Program-made: the position numbers and the translations under genes | Part shown: piece after piece, positions 9,262 through 18,033 of the stretch | Layout of the letters: the number at the start of each line of letters is the position of its first letter | How positions within the stretch are numbered: the stretch's first letter is position 1 | Origin: Microbulbifer bruguierae | GTDB lineage: Bacteria; Pseudomonadota; Gammaproteobacteria; Pseudomonadales; Cellvibrionaceae | Reading direction: 5' to 3' | Length of the DNA: 64,000 bases | NCBI RefSeq assembly: GCF_029869925.1 | Contig: NZ_CP118605.1 | Span: 2,048,001 to 2,112,000 of the forward strand | The notes under the pieces: generated by a model | Database searches by the model: none | What the model saw: only the letters and a program-made list of their open reading frames with translations | Told to the model about the DNA's origin: nothing

Positions 9262-9996
9262 TTATCCCGCAGCTTCAACCTTGGCATGGCGAGAGACCAA
9301 CTCGCCTTCAATCAATGCCAGTGCCTCCGACTGCATCGCCGCGGAGGCACTGCTCGCAGCCGCCGCGTCGCCACTCTCGATAGCGTCATAAAGACGTTTG
9401 TGATTGACGTAGCTTGCCGTTGCCACACCCTTGAGACGGTTGGTGTAGCGAATACTGACCCTCAGTGCGGTTTCGATAAAACTGCTGAGCTGGATATAGA
9501 AGGGATTGTTGGTGGCGTTGAGGATATTGATATGGAAATCGATGTCCGCGCCCACCGAGTCTCCGAGTCCGTCTTCCGCCGCTTTCATACGCTGCAGCGC
9601 CTCGTCGATAGCGGCAATCGCCTCGCGGTCCTGCTCTGCCGCCGCCAGTGCCGCGGCTTCCTTTTCGATGGCCATACGCAGCTGCATAAATTCACGCAGC
9701 ATTTCCAGAGTCGGGCTGGCACGCAGGATCCAGCCAAGCACGTCGGGATCGAACAGATTCCAGCGGGCGCGCACCTGCACGCGAATGCCCTGGCGCGGGC
9801 GAGACGTGATCAGCCCCTTGGCCGTGAGCATCTTGATCGCCTCACGGGTCGCACTGCGGCTGATTCCGTACTCCTCGCACAGGCTGGCTTCTGAAGGCAG
9901 TCCATCCCCCGGGCTATAGCGGCCACCGGTAATGGCTTCGCCCAGCGTATGCACCAGTTGCTGGGTCAGATTACGTCCACTGTGCTCTCGATCCAC
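9262..9996 (-). CDS. GntR-family transcriptional regulator with FCD domain (FadR/DgoR-like)
   Basis: 244 aa: a winged helix-turn-helix at residues about 8-75 (LPSEASLCEEYGISRSATREAI) and a C-terminal helical FCD ligand domain at about 90-235. The segment WNLFDPDVLGWILRA resembles regulators of the DgoR type, which respond to sugar acids such as galactonate. The start is GTG, preceded by AGGTGGGG. It is divergent from the GH95-led xyloglucan operon, which also carries a 2-keto-3-deoxygalactonate kinase, so it is a good candidate sensor of a galactose-derived acid for that operon. That link is inference. Confidence 0.9.
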   Translation of the reverse strand: MDREHSGRNLTQQLVHTLGEAITGGRYSPGDGLPSEASLCEEYGISRSATREAIKMLTAKGLITSRPRQGIRVQVRARWNLFDPDVLGWILRASPTLEMLREFMQLRMAIEKEAAALAAAEQDREAIAAIDEALQRMKAAEDGLGDSVGADIDFHINILNATNNPFYIQLSSFIETALRVSIRYTNRLKGVATASYVNHKRLYDAIESGDAAAASSASAAMQSEALALIEGELVSRHAKVEAAG

Positions 9997-10197
9997 GGTT
10001 CCCCACCTGCTTCCAAATCAATGTTTGATAAATATGACAAATGTTACCACCCACGCCAAGCACATGTGTGAAAACAGTGCCCAAAACGCAATATGGCCGC
10101 ATACCGCGGCGCGTAAAAATGGACATTCAGCCCAACAAATAGTGGGCGCTCACACGCGAAAAACGTCTTTTAAATCAACTAGTTACCACTACAAATG

Positions 10198-10226
10198 GAT
10201 TAGCCGCCACGTATTTAGCATATAAT
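10198..10226 (+). promoter_or_regulatory. Putative promoter of the GH95-led operon
   Basis: A perfect TATAAT at 10221-10226, with only a weak -35 (GATTAG, 10198-10203) at 17-bp spacing. The poor -35 would fit an activated promoter. Confidence 0.5.
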
Positions 10227-10238
10227 TGCGATAAATAT

Positions 10239-10252
10239 TGTAAACGATTACA
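10239..10252. promoter_or_regulatory. LacI/GalR-type operator-like palindrome
   Basis: TGTAAACGATTACA, a near-perfect 14-bp palindrome starting 12 bp after the TATAAT box, so it should cover about +6 to +19 of the transcript, a typical repressor position. It is related to, but not identical with, the TGTAACCSGTTACA sites at 32170, 32337, 45754 and 47131. Confidence 0.6.
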
Positions 10253-10431
10253 TCTGGTGCTAACTTAATTTTGAAGTGGCGCCGAGACAGCGCAAATAGC
10301 CTCCACAAGACCACAAAGACTCGGGTAAAACCCTCTTTAATGACTCGAGTCGGCGCTGAGGCGCCAGACACAACAATAACAAGCAACAATAAATAGCAGT
10401 CACAACCAATAACAAAAGCCGTGACACAGCG

Positions 10432-12996
10432 ATGAAACGAGAAACCTTCCGCCCGCGGGTGGAAATACCGCGCGCCCTTTATGCCTTTCCTCTGGCCGGC
10501 CTGTGCCTGTTCGCCACCATGCATGTCGTGGCCGACGCGCGGTTGCCGGAAACCACATCGCTGACACTCTGGTTTGACCGCCCCGCCCAGGATTGGGAAA
10601 CCGAATCCCTTCCCATCGGCAATGGCGCCCTCGGCGCTGCCGTGCACGGAGGTATCGCCCGCGACATCCTGCAATTCAATGAAAAAACCCTGTGGACCGG
10701 CGGCCCCGATTCCAGGGAAAACCCCGCAAGCGGTTACGACTACGGCCTACCCCGCGAGCCCCGTAGCGCAGTGCTTGAGGAAATACGCAACCAGCTGCAC
10801 GCGAGCGACGGCCTGTCCCCGCAACAGGTTGCCGACCGGCTCGGCCACAAGATCACCGGTTACGGCAACTACCAGAGCTTCGCCGACCTGATATTGGAAT
10901 TCGCCCCCCAGGGGCAAGCCCGCGATTACCGACGCAGCCTGAACCTGCTGGATGGCACCGCCTCTGTCAGTTATCAGGCAAACGGCGTGCGCTACACCCG
11001 GGAATACCTCGCCAGCTACCCGGATGAAGTGATCGCCGTGCACCTGACCGCGGACCACCCTGGCAGTCTCTCCTTTAGCAGCCATCTTTCGATTCCCGAC
11101 AATCGCAGTGCCAATGTCGTTATCCGGGATCAGCGCATCACCGTCAGCGGCGATCTCCACGACAACGGCCTCGGCTACGAAGGCCAGCTACAGCTGATCA
11201 CCGAAGGCGGCAAAGTGACTGCCAACGAAAACGCACTTACCGTCACCGGCGCCGACAGCGCCACCCTGCTGATTGCAGCAGGCACCAATTACGCCCTGGA
11301 GTACCCGCAGTATCGCGGACAAAATCCTCACAGGATGGTGCAGGCACGCCTGGACCGGGCCAGTCGCAAAGTGCGCACTGGCGGCTACCCGGTCCTGCGC
11401 GCTGCCCACATCGCCGACTACCGCGCGCTCTTCACCCGCGTGAATTTTTCCTTAAAGCCCTCTCCTGCTCCCTCGTCTGCCCCCTCATCCTGTAGGAGCC
11501 TGCCTGCAGGCGAACCGTCAGAATCAGTGAACAATGAATTCGCCTGCAGGCAGGCTCCTACAAAACACACTCCCCCCATAGACCAGTGGCTGAAACAATA
11601 CGGCCGCGGCGATGCTCAGGCAGACCGCGCCCTGGAAGCCCTCTATTTTCAATACGGCCGCTACCTGCTGATCAGCAGCTCCCGCGCAGGTTCGCTACCC
11701 GCCAATCTTCAAGGTGTCTGGAATAATTCCGCCACCCCACCGTGGAATGCCGACTACCACGTCAATATCAACCTGCAGATGAATTACTGGCCGGCGGAAG
11801 TCACCAACCTGGCCGAAACCACCGGCCCGCTGTTCGACTTTGTGGATGGGCTGCAGAAACCCGGCGCCATCGCTGCAGAGAAACTCCTCGGTGCCCGCGG
11901 CTGGACGCTGTTCCTGAACACCAACATCTGGGGATTTACCGGCGTTATCGACTGGCCCACCGCCTTCTGGCAACCGGAAGCCGGGGCCTGGCTCGCGGAC
12001 CACTATTACGAACACTACCGTTTCAGTAACGACAAAGAATTCCTGCGCGAGCGCGCTTACCCGATCATGAAAGGCGCTGCGCAAACCTGGCTGGACGCGC
12101 TGGTGAAAGACCCTCGGGACGGCAAACTGGTAGTATCTCCCAGCTATTCCCCGGAACACGGCGACTTCACCATCGGCGCCGCCATGTCCCAGCAACTGGT
12201 GCACGAGCTTTTCAAAAATACCCGCGATACCGCCAGCCTGCTCGGCGATACCGAATTCGCAAACACGCTCAACGCCTCGCTGGAAAATCTCGATCCCGGT
12301 TTGCGCATCGGCAGCTGGGGGCAGCTGCAGGAATGGAAACAAGACCTCGATGATTCACACAATCAGCACCGCCATGTTTCCCAGCTCTACGCGCTGTTTC
12401 CCGGCGATGAAATCGGTCCGCACACGCCCGACCTGCTGGATGCTGCGCGCACCTCACTGGAAGCCCGCGGCGATGCCGGTACCGGCTGGAGCCGCGCCTG
12501 GAAAGCCGCACTCTGGGCACACCTGAACGACGGCGACCGCGCGCACAAAATTCTCGCCGCCCAATTGAAAGACAGCACCCACCCCAATTTGTGGAGCACC
12601 CATCCACCCTTCCAGATCGACGGCAACTTTGGCGCGACCGCGGCCATCGCCGAGATGCTGATCCAATCCGACGACCACAGCATCCAGTTGTTACCCGCCC
12701 TGCCCAGCACCTGGACAGATGGCAGCATCAGCGGCCTGCGCGCCCGCGGCGACGTCACCGTGGATTTGCAGTGGCGTGCAAACCGGTTGGACACCGCTCG
12801 ACTGACCAGTGGTATCGACAGGATCATTGAAATTCAACTGCCGGCAGAGGGTGACTACACCCTGCGCGAAACCGGCAGTGACAAAAGTCTCGCGCTCAAC
12901 GGAAAAGGCAAACGCCGTAGTTTCTCCGCCCGGGCCGGAAACGGCTACCTCCTGACCCGCAATGCAGTACCGCAATCCGGAATGGCAGGGAGATAG
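10432..12996 (+). CDS. GH95 alpha-L-fucosidase
   Basis: 854 aa. An N-terminal signal or anchor segment (about residues 14-36) precedes the GH95 beta-domain, starting WFDRPAQDWETESLPIGNGALGA. Residues matching the known catalytic apparatus of 1,2-alpha-L-fucosidases are present: N445/N447 (HVNINLQMNYW), acid E575 (SPSYSPE) and D730 (PFQIDGNFG). It should remove terminal fucose from xyloglucan side chains. It is the first gene of the large + strand locus. Oddity: residues about 354-377 are encoded by a REP doublet (11491-11562) inserted in frame in a surface loop between VNFSL and IDQWLKQY; the reading frame stays open. No strong ribosome site precedes the ATG, so an alternative start is possible. 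Confidence 0.92.
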   Translation: MKRETFRPRVEIPRALYAFPLAGLCLFATMHVVADARLPETTSLTLWFDRPAQDWETESLPIGNGALGAAVHGGIARDILQFNEKTLWTGGPDSRENPASGYDYGLPREPRSAVLEEIRNQLHASDGLSPQQVADRLGHKITGYGNYQSFADLILEFAPQGQARDYRRSLNLLDGTASVSYQANGVRYTREYLASYPDEVIAVHLTADHPGSLSFSSHLSIPDNRSANVVIRDQRITVSGDLHDNGLGYEGQLQLITEGGKVTANENALTVTGADSATLLIAAGTNYALEYPQYRGQNPHRMVQARLDRASRKVRTGGYPVLRAAHIADYRALFTRVNFSLKPSPAPSSAPSSCRSLPAGEPSESVNNEFACRQAPTKHTPPIDQWLKQYGRGDAQADRALEALYFQYGRYLLISSSRAGSLPANLQGVWNNSATPPWNADYHVNINLQMNYWPAEVTNLAETTGPLFDFVDGLQKPGAIAAEKLLGARGWTLFLNTNIWGFTGVIDWPTAFWQPEAGAWLADHYYEHYRFSNDKEFLRERAYPIMKGAAQTWLDALVKDPRDGKLVVSPSYSPEHGDFTIGAAMSQQLVHELFKNTRDTASLLGDTEFANTLNASLENLDPGLRIGSWGQLQEWKQDLDDSHNQHRHVSQLYALFPGDEIGPHTPDLLDAARTSLEARGDAGTGWSRAWKAALWAHLNDGDRAHKILAAQLKDSTHPNLWSTHPPFQIDGNFGATAAIAEMLIQSDDHSIQLLPALPSTWTDGSISGLRARGDVTVDLQWRANRLDTARLTSGIDRIIEIQLPAEGDYTLRETGSDKSLALNGKGKRRSFSARAGNGYLLTRNAVPQSGMAGR
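11491..11562. repeat. REP doublet family A copy 2, inside the GH95 coding sequence
   Basis: The 24-bp arm TGTAGGAGCCTGCCTGCAGG-CGAA at 11491-11514 and its perfect reverse complement at 11539-11562, separated by 24 bp. It is translated as part of a Ser/Pro-rich loop of GH95 without stop or frameshift. The arms are identical to those of copy 3 at 17828-17895, which lies between genes. Confidence 0.9.
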
Positions 12997-13066
12997 TTCT
13001 AGCAGCAGTAAAACGTCTTAAGTAGTGCACATAACAATTCACCATAAATGATGGGAGAAGAGAGAG

Positions 13067-16066
13067 ATGTATAACAATAAAAAAACATTTGTCAGAAGCC
13101 GCCTGTCCCACTACATCCGCGTCGCCTCCGGGGTTTCCCTGATGGCACTGGGATCTGTAGCCTGGGCTCAGGAAGAAGCCAAAGACGAGAGTAACGAAAC
13201 GGAAAGTATGGAGGAGGTCACGGTCACCGGACAGCGCGCCAGTATCCTGTCTGCACAGGACATCAAGCGCGATGCCAGCCAGATCGTAGACTCTATCGTC
13301 GCCTCGGATATCGGCAAACTTCCGGATCGCAGCATCACCGAAGCGCTACAACGGGTGCCCGGCGTAACGGTAACCCGCTACGACAATATGGGAGACCCGG
13401 AACACTTTGCCGGCGAAGGTGCCGGGGTCGCCGTGCGCGGCCTGAGTCAGGTGCGAAGCGAGCTCAACGGTCGCGATGTATTCGCGGCAAACGGCGGCCG
13501 CAGCCTGAGCTTTGACGATGTACCCGCAGAATTGATGGCCGGTGTCGATACCTACAAAAGCCCGACCGCCGATATGATTGAAGGCGGTCTCGGCGGTGTG
13601 GTCAATCTGCGCACCCGTATGCCATTCGACAGCGATGGCCAGTTGTTCAGCGCCACGGTAAAAGGCAACTACGGCGACCAGATCAAAGAAACCAATGGCG
13701 AATATTCAGCGCTATTCAGCGATCGCTGGGATACCGGCATTGGCGAATTCGGCGTGCTGGTGAATCTGTCCACCTCCGACCTTTCCAGCCGCGCAGACAA
13801 TATTTATACCCGTGCATTTTTCCCGCGCGACGACGTTCAGGAAGATTCCACCGTATGGGTGCCGCGGGGTGTCGACTGGCGCCGCAACGACTACCAGCGT
13901 GAACGGGACGGCCAATACCTCGCTCTGCAGTGGGCCCCTAATGACGCGATGGAAGTCTATGCCACCGCCTTTCGCTCCAAACACGAACAGCGCTGGGACG
14001 AAGCCGCTTTCTTTAACGATGCGCTGGACGTTTACTCCATCGCCTCACCCAACAACGACTGGGTGTTCGACGATAACGGGGCGCTGGTGTCGGGTACCCT
14101 CACCGGTAAAATCAACGAGTCCTGGGTAGACCTGGACGGCGACGGCGTAAACGAAACCAAAACCGGAGAGTGGTGGGGGATGCCGTTCGGCACCAGTACC
14201 CGTTACTCCCAAAATGTTTCAGAGACCACCGATTTCTCCCTCGGGATGAACTGGCAGGCCACCGAGCGCCTGAGCATCAAGGCCGACTTGCAGCGTGTCG
14301 AATCCGAGTCCGCTACCGAGGATTACACCCTCGGTCTGGTTGCGCTTCCCTCCTCGGTCAGCGTTGGCAACCTCAACGGCAAACCCAGTCTCGGCATCAG
14401 CAGTGCACAGGTCAGTGACGAGGTAATCGGCGTATTCGACCAGCACGAAACCGACCTGGCAAATCCCGCGGCCTACAGCTACGGCCAGATGATGTCGATG
14501 CCTTCAGACAACAAAGGCGACTCTACCAGCGCGCGGCTGGACCTGGAGTACGAATTCGAAAACAGCCTGATCCGTTCGGTACAGGCCGGCGCCCGCTACA
14601 GCGAGAAATCCGCGACCAATCGCAGTGCCAATCACTGGTCCGCGCGCTACCAGCCCTGGACCAACTGGTTGTACCCCTTCCCCGGTGCTGCGGAAAGCGA
14701 TCTGGTCGAATTCTCGTTCAATGATTTCCAGCGCGGCAATACCGATGTTCCGCTCACCGCCTATCTGCTGGACCCGGCATTACTGCGGGATTTCAGGGGC
14801 ACCACGGATCGCATCGTCGCGAACTCCGCCGGTTGCTGTGGACCGGACTGGAATGCCCTGGATCTCTCCAACCCGGCCAATTTGAACAGCCAGGAGGAAA
14901 CCACCCAGGCGGTCTATGCCAAGGTCAACTTTGCATTCGATGACCTCGCCATGCCTGTGGACGGCAACCTGGGTCTGCGCTACATACATACGGAAAATAC
15001 CGCGCAGGGCCGCTTCAATATGCAGCAGTCCACCATCACCGTGGGCTCTGAAGAAGAAGGCAATTCCCGAACCATCGTGGTGCTGCCGGCGCAAACCTAT
15101 GATTTCCCGGCGAAGAATGACTATGACCACCTGCTGCCAAGTCTGAACCTGCGGATGGCGGCATCGGAAGATGTTGTAGTGCGCTTTGCCGCGTCCAAAG
15201 CCATCTGGCGACCGGAGTTCTGGCGCATGAAGGCGTACCTGAATCTCTCTGCAGGACTCAAGGACGGCGTCACTCTCGATGGCAACCCGGATGACATCAC
15301 CCTGGAGTCTCTGCAGGACAAACTCCAGTTCAACCTCAGCTCCAATGACACCAATCCGTTCCTGGAGCCGATGCTGGCCAACCAATACGACCTGTCCACA
15401 GAGTGGTACTTTGATGAAAACGGCGGGATGGCGCACCTGAGTATCTTCCGCAAGGACATCTCAGACTACTTCACCACCGTGGTGGAAAACGCGGAGGTCG
15501 AAGGGTTCGATACCGTCAGTACCTGGGTCGGTAACGACGGTGAGGCTCGTATTCAGGGGGCCGAAATCGGGGTAACGAAATTCTTCGATTTCCTCCCGGA
15601 ACCCTGGAACGGCTTCGGCGTGCAGGCCAACTACACCTATATCGACAGCAGCCTGGAAGGGCCGCAAGGTACCAACACCGACGGTTCCGGCTACGGCGAC
15701 CTGCCCGCAGAAGGTATCTCCCAAAATGCCTACAACCTGGTGGGGATGTACGAGAAGCATGGTTTCTACACCCGCCTGGCCTGGAACTGGCGCAGCGAGT
15801 ACCTGGTGGCCGTGGGAGCCAACGGCTGGAATGGTTCCAACAATAACGTCAACTGGCGGTTGCCGGTGTACAACGACGACTACGGCCAACTGGACCTGTC
15901 CATGGGCTACAACATTACCGACAACATTTCCGTCAACTTCGAGGCCGCCAACCTCACCAGGGAGGAGACCGTTGGTCTGATGGACCAGGGTGAAATCGGC
16001 AAGCGTCACGCATACACCTACTCCCAGGATGTGCGCTACGCGGCCAGTGTTCGTATCACCTTCTGA
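13067..16066 (+). CDS. TonB-dependent receptor 1 (Caulobacter-type, TIGR01782-like)
   Basis: 999 aa outer-membrane receptor with a signal peptide ending SVAWAQ-EE (about residue 35) and a TonB-box-like MEEVTVTGQR segment. The plug domain is at about 60-190 (ITEALQRVPGVTVTRYD, VRGLSQVRSELNGRD, GGLGGVVNLRTRMPF), followed by a 22-strand barrel ending in the C-terminal aromatic signature VRITF. It should import xyloglucan oligosaccharides, inferred from the neighbouring exo-glycosidases. A strong ribosome site (GGGAGAAGAG) precedes ATG 13067, 70 bp after GH95. A GC hairpin directly after the stop may set its expression above that of the downstream genes. Confidence 0.94.
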   Translation: MYNNKKTFVRSRLSHYIRVASGVSLMALGSVAWAQEEAKDESNETESMEEVTVTGQRASILSAQDIKRDASQIVDSIVASDIGKLPDRSITEALQRVPGVTVTRYDNMGDPEHFAGEGAGVAVRGLSQVRSELNGRDVFAANGGRSLSFDDVPAELMAGVDTYKSPTADMIEGGLGGVVNLRTRMPFDSDGQLFSATVKGNYGDQIKETNGEYSALFSDRWDTGIGEFGVLVNLSTSDLSSRADNIYTRAFFPRDDVQEDSTVWVPRGVDWRRNDYQRERDGQYLALQWAPNDAMEVYATAFRSKHEQRWDEAAFFNDALDVYSIASPNNDWVFDDNGALVSGTLTGKINESWVDLDGDGVNETKTGEWWGMPFGTSTRYSQNVSETTDFSLGMNWQATERLSIKADLQRVESESATEDYTLGLVALPSSVSVGNLNGKPSLGISSAQVSDEVIGVFDQHETDLANPAAYSYGQMMSMPSDNKGDSTSARLDLEYEFENSLIRSVQAGARYSEKSATNRSANHWSARYQPWTNWLYPFPGAAESDLVEFSFNDFQRGNTDVPLTAYLLDPALLRDFRGTTDRIVANSAGCCGPDWNALDLSNPANLNSQEETTQAVYAKVNFAFDDLAMPVDGNLGLRYIHTENTAQGRFNMQQSTITVGSEEEGNSRTIVVLPAQTYDFPAKNDYDHLLPSLNLRMAASEDVVVRFAASKAIWRPEFWRMKAYLNLSAGLKDGVTLDGNPDDITLESLQDKLQFNLSSNDTNPFLEPMLANQYDLSTEWYFDENGGMAHLSIFRKDISDYFTTVVENAEVEGFDTVSTWVGNDGEARIQGAEIGVTKFFDFLPEPWNGFGVQANYTYIDSSLEGPQGTNTDGSGYGDLPAEGISQNAYNLVGMYEKHGFYTRLAWNWRSEYLVAVGANGWNGSNNNVNWRLPVYNDDYGQLDLSMGYNITDNISVNFEAANLTREETVGLMDQGEIGKRHAYTYSQDVRYAASVRITF

Positions 16067-16080
16067 TCCGCACTGTACCT

Positions 16081-16104
16081 GGCGGGGCTCCCAAGAGCCC
16101 CGCC
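16081..16104 (+). terminator. GC hairpin after TonB receptor 1 (attenuator/stabiliser)
   Basis: GGCGGGGCTC-CCAA-GAGCCCCGCC, a perfect 10-bp stem between the receptor stop and the GH35 start, without a T-run. It probably modulates transcript stability or read-through. Confidence 0.55.
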
Positions 16105-16131
16105 CCACTTTGCCAACTAGAAAAATCGACT

Positions 16132-17823
16132 ATGAAAAAGTTGTCACTCAGCGTCATTGTTCTTATTTTTCTGTCTTCCGTGAGCGGCATGGCGTCCGCC
16201 AAGGTCGATGACGATTTCCCACAGATCATTTCCAACAACGGCCGCTATGCACTGCTGGTAGACAGCAAACCCTACCTGCTGCTTGCCGCCCAGACCAACA
16301 ATTCCGCCAATTACCCCGCAGCCCTGCCCGACGTGTGGCCGGTGGTGGAGCAGATGCACGCGAATACCCTGGTCATTCCGGTGGCCTGGGAACAGGTAGA
16401 ACCCGATGAAGGAAAATTCGATTTTTCCTTTGTGGACACACTGATTGCACAGGCGCGGGAAAAACAGGTGCGTCTGGTGTTGCTGTGGTTTGCCACCTGG
16501 AAAAACAATGCACCGCACTATGCGCCCGCCTGGGTGAAGCTGGATAACCAGCGTTTCCCACGGGTAAAAACCCGCGACGGCAAAACCCTGAATTCCCTTT
16601 CACCCCATCACCGCAGCACCCTGGAGGCGGACAAGAAAGCCTTTGTGCAACTGATGCGTCACCTGAAAAAAGTCGACAGGCAGAAAACGGTGATCATGGT
16701 GCAGGTGCAGAATGAGGTGGGCACTTACGGCTCCGCCCGGGACTATTCCGCGCACGCAGAAGAAATTTTCCAGCAAGCGGTTCCGCAGAAACTGCTGGCG
16801 GACGTAGGTAAAAAATCCGGTAGCTGGAGTGAAGTCTTCGGCAAAGACGCCGATGAATTTTTCCATGCCTGGCACATCGGCCGCTTTGTGGATGAAATTA
16901 CCGAGGCGGGCAAACGGGAATATCCCCTGCCCATGTATGTGAACGTGGCCCTGCGCAACCCCTACCATCCCGGTGAACCGGGCCAGTACTCCAGCGGCGG
17001 CGCTACCGACAATGTAATTCATATCTGGAAATCCGCGGCACCCAATATCGACCTGATCGCGCCGGACATCTATTTCCGCGACCACAAGACCGCTACCCGG
17101 GTCATGGAACTGTACACCCGCAACGATAACCCGCTGTATATCGCCGAGATCGGCAATGACCAGCCCTACGTGCGCTATTTCTTCGATGCCATTGGCCACG
17201 GCGCTCTCGGCTTCGCGCCTTTTGGTATGGACAACACCAAGTACTCCAACTACCCGCTGGGTGCGGAAACCATGGATGAAAAGGTGATCAAGCCTTTCGC
17301 GGATTTGTACCGGGTGTTCGGGGCGATGGATTCCGAGTGGGCCGAAATCAGCCTGAACAACCGCACCTGGGGTTTTTCCGAGCCGGTGGATACCTATTCC
17401 CCGGACAAGGAACTGTGGAATGCCAAGGGCAGTGATCAGGAGGTGAAGGAGCAGAGGGGGCCGGAAGACTTTACCCAGCGCCAGGACCTCGGCGACTGGA
17501 CCGCAGAAATCACCTACGGCCGCCCGGCGTTCTGGATAGATCCCCCCAAGGGCAACAACCCGGCGTCCGGTGGCGCAGTCATCGCGGAATTGAGCAGGGA
17601 TGAATTTCTTGTTGTGGGCTATCACGCGCGAGTCAGCTTTTCACCCAGCAAGGAATTGCAAGACGAGCAGTTCACCTTCGAGCGGGTAGAGGAAGGACAT
17701 TTTGAAAATGGCGAGTGGGTATTTGAGCGGGTGTGGAATGGCGACCAGACGGACTGGGGACTAAATTTTATCTATCGCCCCCATGTGCTCAAGGTAAAAC
17801 TGGCCACCTACAAAACCAATTGA
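16132..17823 (+). CDS. GH35 beta-galactosidase (xyloglucan type)
   Basis: 563 aa with a signal peptide (about residues 1-23, ending GMASA-KV). The N-terminal GH35 (beta/alpha)8 barrel has acid/base E195 (VQVQNEVG) and nucleophile E339 (YIAEIGND), and a C-terminal beta domain of the DUF5597 type follows. Length and layout match the periplasmic GH35 of the Cellvibrio japonicus xyloglucan locus, which removes beta-1,2-galactose from xyloglucan oligosaccharides. It sits between TonB receptor 1 and the GH31 alpha-xylosidase, as expected for sequential side-chain removal. Two different REP-like elements lie between its stop and GH31. Confidence 0.92.
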   Translation: MKKLSLSVIVLIFLSSVSGMASAKVDDDFPQIISNNGRYALLVDSKPYLLLAAQTNNSANYPAALPDVWPVVEQMHANTLVIPVAWEQVEPDEGKFDFSFVDTLIAQAREKQVRLVLLWFATWKNNAPHYAPAWVKLDNQRFPRVKTRDGKTLNSLSPHHRSTLEADKKAFVQLMRHLKKVDRQKTVIMVQVQNEVGTYGSARDYSAHAEEIFQQAVPQKLLADVGKKSGSWSEVFGKDADEFFHAWHIGRFVDEITEAGKREYPLPMYVNVALRNPYHPGEPGQYSSGGATDNVIHIWKSAAPNIDLIAPDIYFRDHKTATRVMELYTRNDNPLYIAEIGNDQPYVRYFFDAIGHGALGFAPFGMDNTKYSNYPLGAETMDEKVIKPFADLYRVFGAMDSEWAEISLNNRTWGFSEPVDTYSPDKELWNAKGSDQEVKEQRGPEDFTQRQDLGDWTAEITYGRPAFWIDPPKGNNPASGGAVIAELSRDEFLVVGYHARVSFSPSKELQDEQFTFERVEEGHFENGEWVFERVWNGDQTDWGLNFIYRPHVLKVKLATYKTN

Positions 17824-17827
17824 CCCC

Positions 17828-17895
17828 TGTAGGAGCCTGCCTGCAGGCGAACATTACTGCACTTCGGGCCATTCGCCTGCAGGCAGGCTCCTACA
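17828..17895. repeat. REP doublet family A copy 3
   Basis: Perfect inverted 24-bp arms at 17828-17851 and 17872-17895 with a 20-bp spacer, between GH35 and GH31. The arms are identical to the copy inside GH95. Confidence 0.9.
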
Positions 17896-17909
17896 GGTAC
17901 GGTAGCACG

Positions 17910-17983
17910 GTAGGTTGGGCAAAGCGCAGCGTGCCCAACAAACCTCCGTTGGGCACGGCACTACGCGCCTTTGCCCAACCTAC
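17910..17983. repeat. REP-like element family B copy 1
   Basis: Starts GTAGGTTGGGCAAAGCGCAG and ends in the inverse TTTGCCCAACCTAC, forming a long imperfect hairpin. A related copy lies at 49603-49684. This repeat type is widespread in proteobacterial intergenic regions. It stands 14 bp from family A copy 3. Confidence 0.8.
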
Positions 17984-18033
17984 AAAAATAAGAATCACGA
18001 TCGGCATAACACACAATAAATACGGACAAGACC

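Larger units (their letters stand above)
9997..10431. other. Divergent regulatory region between the GntR gene and GH95
   Basis: 435 bp, AT-rich. It contains an imperfect palindrome TTTGATAAATATGACAAA at 10024-10041 near the GntR start (possible autoregulatory site), a consensus -10 box at 10221-10226, and a LacI-type palindrome at 10239-10252. About 180 bp of 5' leader then precede the GH95 start. No coding sequence is convincing. Confidence 0.6.

Noticed and set aside
11491-11562. Calling GH95 disrupted by the repeat
   Set aside because: The insertion is in frame, and all catalytic residues lie downstream in the same uninterrupted reading frame.
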